Source: Triticum aestivum
Lineage: Eukaryota > Streptophyta > Magnoliopsida > Poales > Poaceae
NCBI RefSeq assembly: GCF_018294505.1
Contig: NC_057812.1
Location: forward strand, 64,374,494-64,438,493
DNA length: 64,000 nt
Reading direction: 5' to 3'
Below, piece after piece: positions 58,185 to 64,000 of this stretch; position 1 is the stretch's first letter, and every line of letters starts with the position of its first letter. The notes under the pieces were generated by a model. The model saw nothing but the letters and a program-made list of their open reading frames with translations, made no database searches and was not told where the DNA came from. The translations under genes and the position numbers were made by a program.

Positions 58185-59325
58185 ATTTGCCACCTAGACT
58201 TTTTCCCTTGGGTTTCGCGGACTCAAGGGTCATCTTTATTTTAAACCCCCCCGGGCCAGTACTTCTCTAAGTGTTGGTCCAACCTGAGCGATGTCCGGCG
58301 CCCCCTAGGGAACCAGGGTCTATGCCAACCTGACGTCTGGCTCATCCGGTGTGCCCTGAGAACGAGATATGTGCAGCTCCTATCGGGATTTGTTGGCACA
58401 TTCGGGCGGCTTTGCTGGTTTAGTTTTACCATTGTCGAGATGTCTTGTAACCGGGATTCCGAGTCTGATCGGGTCGTCCTGGGAGAAGGAATATCCTTCG
58501 TTGACCGTGAGAGCTTGTGATGGGCTAAGTTGGGACACCCCTGCAGGGATTTGAACTTTCGAAAGTCGTGCCCGCGGTTATGTGCAGATGGGAATTTGTT
58601 AATGTCCGGTTGTAGAAAACCTGAAACTTAACTTAATTAAAATGGATCAACAGCGTGTGTAGCCGTGATGATCTCTTTTCGGCGGAGTCCGGGAAGAGAA
58701 CACGGTGTCGTGTTATGCTTGAACGTAAGTATTTCTAGGATCACTTCTTGATCATAGTTTCTCAAAACGTGCTTTGCCTTCTATTCTCGCTCTCATTTGC
58801 GTATGTTTAGCCACCATATATGCTAGTGCTTGCTGCAGCTCCACCTCATACCTTTTACCTACCCATAAGCTTAAATAGTCTTGCTCGCGAGGGTGTGAGA
58901 TTGCTGAGTCCCTGTGACTCACAGATTACTTCCAAAAAACCAGATGCAGGTGCCGATGATACCGTTCCAGGAGATTCGACTGAGCTCAAGTGGGAGTTTG
59001 ATGAGGACTCAGGATGATACTACGTTTCCTTTCCAGATGATCAGTAGTGGAGCCCAGTTGGGGCAATTGGGGACATTATGCATTTGGGGTTGTCTTTATT
59101 TTGGTTCTGTAGTCGGACCTTGATTGTATCTTGATGATTGTAATGCTATATTTATGATATTGTGTGAAGTGGCGATTGTAAGCCAACTATGTACCTCTTT
59201 TCTTATTCAGTACATGGGATGTGTAAAGATTACCCCTCTTGCGACATTGCCTACAATGCGGTTATGCCTCTAAGTCGTGCTCCGACACGTGGGAGATATA
59301 GCCGCATCGTGGGTGTTACACCTTA

Positions 59326-59770
59326 ATACTTTTGTTGTAGTTGCGGATGCTTGCAATAGAGGTTAATCATAAGTGGGATGCTTGTTCAACTAAGAACAGC
59401 ACCCAAGCACCGGTCCACCCACATGTCAAATTATCAAAGTACCGAACGCGAATCATATGAACATGATGAAAACTAGCTTGACGATATTCCCATGTGTCCT
59501 CGGGAGCGCTTTTCCTTATATAAGAGTTTGTCCAGGCTTGTCCTTTGATACAAAAAGGATTGGGCCACCTTGCTGCACTTTATTTACTTTTGTTACTTGT
59601 TGCTCGTTACAAATTATCTTACCACAAAACTATCTTTTACCACTTATTTCAGTACTTTCAGAGAATACCTTGTTGAAAACCGCTTATCATTTCCTTCTGC
59701 TCCTCGTTGGGTTCGACATCCTTACTTATCGAAAGGACTATGATAGATTCCCTATACTTGTGGCTCATCA
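59326..59770 (+). mobile_element. 5' LTR of Athila-like element S2, second part
   Basis: This completes the LTR begun at 16824 and ends GTGGCTCATCA at 59770. A TATA box (ttatataag) lies at 59516-59524. The PBS and gag follow directly, so this is the functional end of the 5' LTR. Confidence 0.85.
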
Positions 59771-59781
59771 AGACTCTTTTC

Positions 59782-59794
59782 TGGCATCGTTGCC
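59782..59794 (+). promoter_or_regulatory. Primer-binding site of S2
   Basis: tggcatcgttgcc differs at two bases from the tRNA-Asp type PBS TGGCGCCGTTGCC known from Athila elements. It sits 11 bases inside the LTR. Confidence 0.65.
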
Positions 59795-59876
59795 GTTGAG
59801 TGAAGCGCCTTTGGTAGGTGGAATTTGGTAAGGAAAAATTTATATAGTGTGTTGAAATTTACTGTCACTTGTTACT

Positions 59877-61292
59877 ATGGAAAGTAATCCTCTGAGGGGC
59901 TTGTTCGGGGTATCTTCACCCCGACCAGTAGAGCAAAGAGTTGCTCCTCAACCTACTGAACCTATTGAAAATGAAATTCCTTATGAGTATCCTTCGGGTA
60001 TGATAGAAAAACTGCTAGCTAATCCTTTTACAGGAGATGGAACAAAGCATCCTGATGAACACCTAATATATGTGGATGAAGTTTGTGGATTATTTAAGCT
60101 TCCAGGTATCCCCGATGATGTTACTAAGAAGAAGGTCTTCCCTTTATCTTTGAAGGGAGACGCATTGACATGGTATAGGTTATGTGCTGATACGAGGTCA
60201 TGGAACTATAGAAGATTGAAATTGGAATTTCATCAAAAGTATTACCCTATGCATCTTGTTCAGCATGACCGCAATTATAGATATAATTTTTGGCCCCGCG
60301 AAGGAGAAAGCATCGCTCAAGCTTGGGGGAGGCTTAAATCAATGTTATATTCATGCCCCAATCATGACCTTCCAAGAGAAACAATTCTTCAAAAAATTTA
60401 TGCTCGGCTTTCTGAAAATAATCGCACCATGATCAATACTTCTTGTGCTGGCTCTTTTATGATGAAGACTATTGGATTTAGATGGGATTTATTGGATAGA
60501 ATTAAACGCAACTCTAAAGATTGGGACCTCGACAATGGTAAGGAGTCCGGTATGACACCTAGTTTTGATTGTGTTAAATCTTTTATGGATACCAATATGT
60601 TCCGTAAGTTTAGCACTAAATATGGACTTGATTCTGAGATAGTAGCTTCTTTCTTTGAATCTTTTGCTACTTATGTTGATCTCCCTAAGGAGAAGTGGTT
60701 TAAATATCATCCTCCCATAGAAGTAAAACTAGCTGCACCTATTGTTCCTACTTGTTATGTTGAGAAACCACCTTTCCCAGTTAGGATAAAGGATCATGCT
60801 AAAGCTTCAACCATGGTTCGTAAAAGCAATATTAAAACATATACACCTCCTGAGCAAGTTAAAGTTGAACCAAATATTGCTATTGTTAAAGATCTTTTGT
60901 CTGATAATATTGATGGGCATGTTATTCAGTTCTGCGGTGAAACTGCTAGAATTGCTAAACCTTGTGCTAAAGATAAAAATAGACCTGTGGTAGGCATGCC
61001 TGTTATTTCTGTTAAAATAGGAGATCATTGTTATCATGGCTTATGTGATATGGGTGCTAGGGCTAGTGCAATACCTATTGACTTGTACAAAGAAATTATG
61101 CATGGCATTGCACCTATTGATTTAGAAGAAATTGATGTTACTATTAAACTGGCTAATAGAGATACTATTTCACCAATGGTAATTGTTAGGGATGTTGAAC
61201 TGTGTGGGAAAACTAAATATCCTGCTGATTTTCTTTTTCTCGGTTCCCCACAAGATAGCTTTGTCCCATTATATTTGGTAGACCCTTCTTAA
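59877..61292 (+). CDS. S2 Gag-protease (Athila-like)
   Basis: One uninterrupted frame of 471 codons from ATG 59877 (MESNPLRGLFGV). It begins with the gag core: PFTGDGTKHPDEHLIYVDEV, LSLKGDALTWYRLCADTRSW, ESIAQAWGRLKSMLYSCPNH. The C-terminal quarter is an aspartic protease: GDHCYHGLCDMGARASAIP, where the usual DLGAS or DTGAS box reads DMGAR, then DVTIKLANRDTIS. Family members usually read Gag, protease and pol in one frame; here the frame stops at 61290-61292 and continues displaced at 61315. It is 84 bases after the PBS, consistent with the first gene of the element. No zinc knuckle was seen. Confidence 0.8.
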   Translation: MESNPLRGLFGVSSPRPVEQRVAPQPTEPIENEIPYEYPSGMIEKLLANPFTGDGTKHPDEHLIYVDEVCGLFKLPGIPDDVTKKKVFPLSLKGDALTWYRLCADTRSWNYRRLKLEFHQKYYPMHLVQHDRNYRYNFWPREGESIAQAWGRLKSMLYSCPNHDLPRETILQKIYARLSENNRTMINTSCAGSFMMKTIGFRWDLLDRIKRNSKDWDLDNGKESGMTPSFDCVKSFMDTNMFRKFSTKYGLDSEIVASFFESFATYVDLPKEKWFKYHPPIEVKLAAPIVPTCYVEKPPFPVRIKDHAKASTMVRKSNIKTYTPPEQVKVEPNIAIVKDLLSDNIDGHVIQFCGETARIAKPCAKDKNRPVVGMPVISVKIGDHCYHGLCDMGARASAIPIDLYKEIMHGIAPIDLEEIDVTIKLANRDTISPMVIVRDVELCGKTKYPADFLFLGSPQDSFVPLYLVDPS

Positions 61293-61314
61293 ATACTGTT
61301 AACGCTACCATAGA

Positions 61315-64000
61315 TTGCACAAGGGATGTTGTTACTGTCGCTTAGATGATATGACTCATGAGTTTAATTTCTCTAAATTTAGTAAACAACACCGTGAAGA
61401 AGAATTGCCTAGTAAGGATGAAATTATTGGTCTTGCTTCTATTGCCGTACCTCCTAGTGATTCTTTAGAACAATATTTGCTAGACCATGAGAATGATATG
61501 TTTATGAATGAAAGAAGGGAAATAGATGAAGTATTCATTAAACAGGAACCTATTATGAAACACAATTTGCCTGTTGAAATCCTAGGGGATCCCCCTCCAC
61601 CTAAGGGTGATCCCGTGTTTGAGCTTAAACCGTTGCCTGATAATCTTAAATATGCTTATCTTGATGAAAAGAAGATATATCCTGTTATTATTAGTGCTAA
61701 ACTTTCAGATCATGAAGAAGAAAGATTATTGAAAACTCTGAAGAAGCACCGTGCTGCTATTGGATATACCCTTGATTATCTTAAGGGCATTAGTCCCACT
61801 CTATGTCAACATAAAATAAATTTGGAAGCAGATGCCAAACTAGTTCGTGATCCCTCAACAACGTCTGAATCCTAAAATGAAAGAAGTGGTAAGAAAAGAA
61901 ATACTAAAGCTTCCGGAGGCAGGTATAATTTATCCCGTTGCTGATAGTCAGTGGGTAAGTCCTGTTCATTGTGTCCCTAAGAGGGGAGGTATTACTGTTG
62001 TTGCTAATGATAAAGATGAATTGATTCTACAAAGAATTATTATAGGTTATAGGATGGTAATTGATTTCCGTAAATTAAATAAGGCTACAAAAAAGATCAT
62101 TACCCCTTAGCTTTTATCGATCAAATGCTAGAAAGATTATGCAAGCATACACATTAATGCTTTCTAGATGGTTATTCTGGTTTCTCTCAAATACCTGTGT
62201 CGGCTAAAGATCAATCAAAGACTATTTTTACATGCCCTTTTGGTACTTTTGCTTATAGATGTATGCCTTTTGGTTTATGTAATGCACCTGCTACCTTTCA
62301 AAGATGCATGATTGCTATATTCTCTGGCTTTTGTGAAAAGATTCGTGAGGTTTTCATGGACGACTTTTCCGTCTATGGATCTTATTTTCATGATTGCTTG
62401 AGCAATCTTGATCATGTTTTGCAGAGATGTGAAGAAACTAATCTTGTCTTGAAATGGGAAAAGTGCCACTTTATGGTTAATGATGGTATTGTCTTGCGGC
62501 ATAAAGTTTATGAAAGAGGTATTGAAGTTGATAAAGCCAAGGTTGATGCTATTGAAAAGATGCCATATGTCCCAAGGCCATTAAAGGTATAAGAAGTTTC
62601 CTTGGTCACACCGGATTTTATAGGAGGTTCATTAAGGACTTCTCAAAAATTTCTCGGCCTCTGACTAATTTATTACAAAAAGATATACCATTTGTCTTTG
62701 ATGAAATACTTAAGAAAGCATTAGTCTCTGCACCTATTATTCAGCCACCTGATTGGAATTTACCCTTTGAAATTATGTCTGATGCTAGCGATTATGCTGT
62801 AGGTGCTGTTCTAGGGCAAAGAGTTGATAAGAAATTAAATCTTATCCATTATGCTAGTAAGACCCTAGACAATTCTCAAAGAAATTATGCTACTACTGAA
62901 AAGAACTTTTAGCAGTTGTATTTGCTTGTGATAAGTTCAGACCTTATATTGTTGATTCTAAAGTAACTATCCACACTGATCATGCTGCTATTAAATATCT
63001 GATGGAGAAGAAAGATGCTAAACCTAGACTTATTAGATGGGTTCTCTTGCTACAAGAATTTGATTTGCATATTGTTGATAGAAAAGGAGCTGAGAACCCC
63101 GTTGTAGACAACTTATCTAGGTTAGAGAATGTTCTTGATGACCCACTACCTATTGATGATAGCTTTCCTGATGAACAATTAAATGTCATAAGTTCTTCTC
63201 GTAGTACCCCTTGGTATGCTGATTATGCTAATTACATAGTTGCTAAATTTATACCACCTAGCTTCACATATCAACAAAAGAAAAAGTTCTTCTATGATTT
63301 GAGACATTACTTTTGGGATGACCCACATCTTTATAAAGAAGGAGTAGATGGTGTTATTAGACGTTGTGTACCTGAGCATGAACAGGAACAGATCCTACGG
63401 AAGTGCCACTCCGAAACTTATGGAGGACACCACGCGGGGGATAGAACTGCACATAAGGTATTGCAATCCGGTTTTTATTGGCCTACTCTCTTCAAGGATG
63501 CCCGTAAGTTTGTCCTATCTTGTGATGAATGTCAAAGAATTGGTAATATTAGTAGACGTCAAGAAATGCCTATGAATTATTCACTTGTTATTGAACCGTT
63601 TGATGTTTGGGGCTTTGATTATATGGGACCTTTTCCTGCCTCTAATGGATATACACATATTTTAGTTGTTGTTGATTAAGTGGGTAGAAGCTATTCCAAC
63701 TAGTAGTGATGATCGTAACACTTCTATTAAAATGCTTAAAGAAGTTATTTTTCTGAGGTTTGGAGTCCCTAGATATTTAATGACTGATGGTGGTTCACAT
63801 TTTATTCATGGTGCTTTCTATAAAATGCTTGCTAAATATGACGTCAATCATAGAATTGCATCTCCGTATCACCCATAGTCTAGTGGTCAAGTAGAATTGA
63901 GTAATAGAGAACTCAAATTAATTTTGCAAAAGACTGTCAATAGGTCTAGAAAGAATTGGTCCAAGAAACTTGATGATGCATTATGGGCCTATAGAACTGC
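61315..64000 (+). pseudogene. S2 pol: RT, RNase H, integrase (Athila-like), decayed and cut
   Basis: 61315-61846 is the linker and start of RT (DMTHEFNFSKF, EILGDPPPPKGDPVFEL). 61847-62110 holds WVSPVHCVPKRGGI and RMVIDFRKLNKATKK; after a damaged stretch, 62197-62592 gives FAYRCMPFGLCNAPATFQR and the catalytic FMDDFSVYG. RNase H spans about 62760-63120 ([27 protein letters not shown]). Integrase: zinc-binding [16 protein letters not shown] and CDECQR, first catalytic region [13 protein letters not shown], second LMTDGGSHFI; the third catalytic residue lies past or near the window edge. At least four frame changes and several stops make it non-functional. Confidence 0.85.

Larger units (their letters stand above)
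46854..59320 (+). mobile_element. Solo LTR of family Z, with nested W and hAT
   Basis: It begins TGTAACGCCCC and ends GGTGTTACA, with flanking TSD ccata (46849-46853) and cctta (59321-59325), one mismatch. The element's own sequence is 46854-47298, 51465-52989 and 57496-59320 (about 3.8 kb), all LTR-type, with no gag or pol, so it is a solo LTR left by LTR-LTR recombination. It matches the LTR at 1-4168 in opposite orientation, although the stretch around the TATA/GC-rich part differs. It inserted in the 5' LTR of S2 next to Fatima#2. Confidence 0.8.
59771..64000 (+). mobile_element. S2 internal region, Athila-like Gypsy, cut by the window end
   Basis: It carries PBS, gag-protease, RT, RNase H and integrase in Gypsy order on plus. 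Sequence features (FMDDFSVYG in RT, long gag, tRNA-Asp PBS) place it in the Athila branch, which includes the Triticeae Sabrina/WHAM families. Several frameshifts show it is dead. The 3' half is outside the window. Confidence 0.85.

Noticed and set aside
1..64000. Search for tRNA, rRNA, miRNA hairpins or host genes
   Set aside because: I saw no cloverleaf, rRNA segment or exon pattern outside transposable elements. Short inverted matches are explained by TE ends. A computed scan (tRNAscan, Infernal, protein search) could still find something small.

Overview
The window is a piece of a large, repeat-filled grass genome, most likely Triticeae (wheat, Aegilops or barley type). I find no host gene, rRNA, tRNA or CRISPR array. 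Essentially every base can be assigned to a transposable element (TE) or a TE remnant: Gypsy LTR retrotransposons (Fatima-like, Athila/Sabrina-like and Tekay-type chromovirus families), solo LTRs and one hAT DNA transposon. Family names come from memory of Triticeae repeats. Structures (LTR ends, target-site duplications or TSDs, primer-binding sites or PBS, polypurine tracts or PPT, domains) come from the sequence. 'By eye' counts were made by hand alignment.

Layout, left to right. 1-4168: long LTR, minus strand, cut by the window edge (family Z). 4169-9160: element X, minus strand, with a leader carrying a small ORF, a PBS and a 4.25 kb LTR. 9161-11554: 3' end and 3' LTR of an Athila/Sabrina-like element (S1). 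11555-13266: old Gypsy RT/RNase H fragment (R0), the substrate for later insertions. 13267-16823: Fatima#1 (5' LTR, gag, protease). 16824-17889 plus 59326-59770: one single Athila-like 5' LTR (S2), split by 41.4 kb of later insertions; its gag-pol runs from 59771 to the window end. Inside that LTR sit two neighbouring insertions, Fatima#2 (17890-46844, TSD tttac) and a solo LTR of family Z (46854-59320, TSD ccata/cctta).

Fatima#2 is itself host to Y (24491-about 45605), a minus-strand chromovirus with 4.1 kb LTRs. Y hosts Fatima#3 (29523-38240, minus strand, TSD accat). The Z solo LTR hosts W (47299-51464), a solo LTR of Y's family, and a hAT transposon (52990-57487) with a perfect 8-bp TSD. 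Insertion order is therefore R0, then Fatima#1, then S2, then Fatima#2 and Z, then Y, then Fatima#3. The LTR divergence I counted by eye agrees: Fatima#2 about 28/474, Fatima#3 about 15/480.

How the genes work together: the Gypsy elements encode Gag (particle), protease, RT/RNase H and integrase. Fatima#2 and Fatima#3 have no RT or integrase and must depend on proteins supplied in trans. Both carry a multi-exon antisense gene with its own conserved TATA box, which is the most interesting coding feature here. X carries a second oddity, a short ORF resembling a double-stranded-RNA-binding domain behind its own TATA box. Nearly all coding frames are broken by stops or frameshifts, so this is a graveyard of mostly dead elements. 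I see no convincing wholly new system; the two non-canonical TE genes are the best leads.
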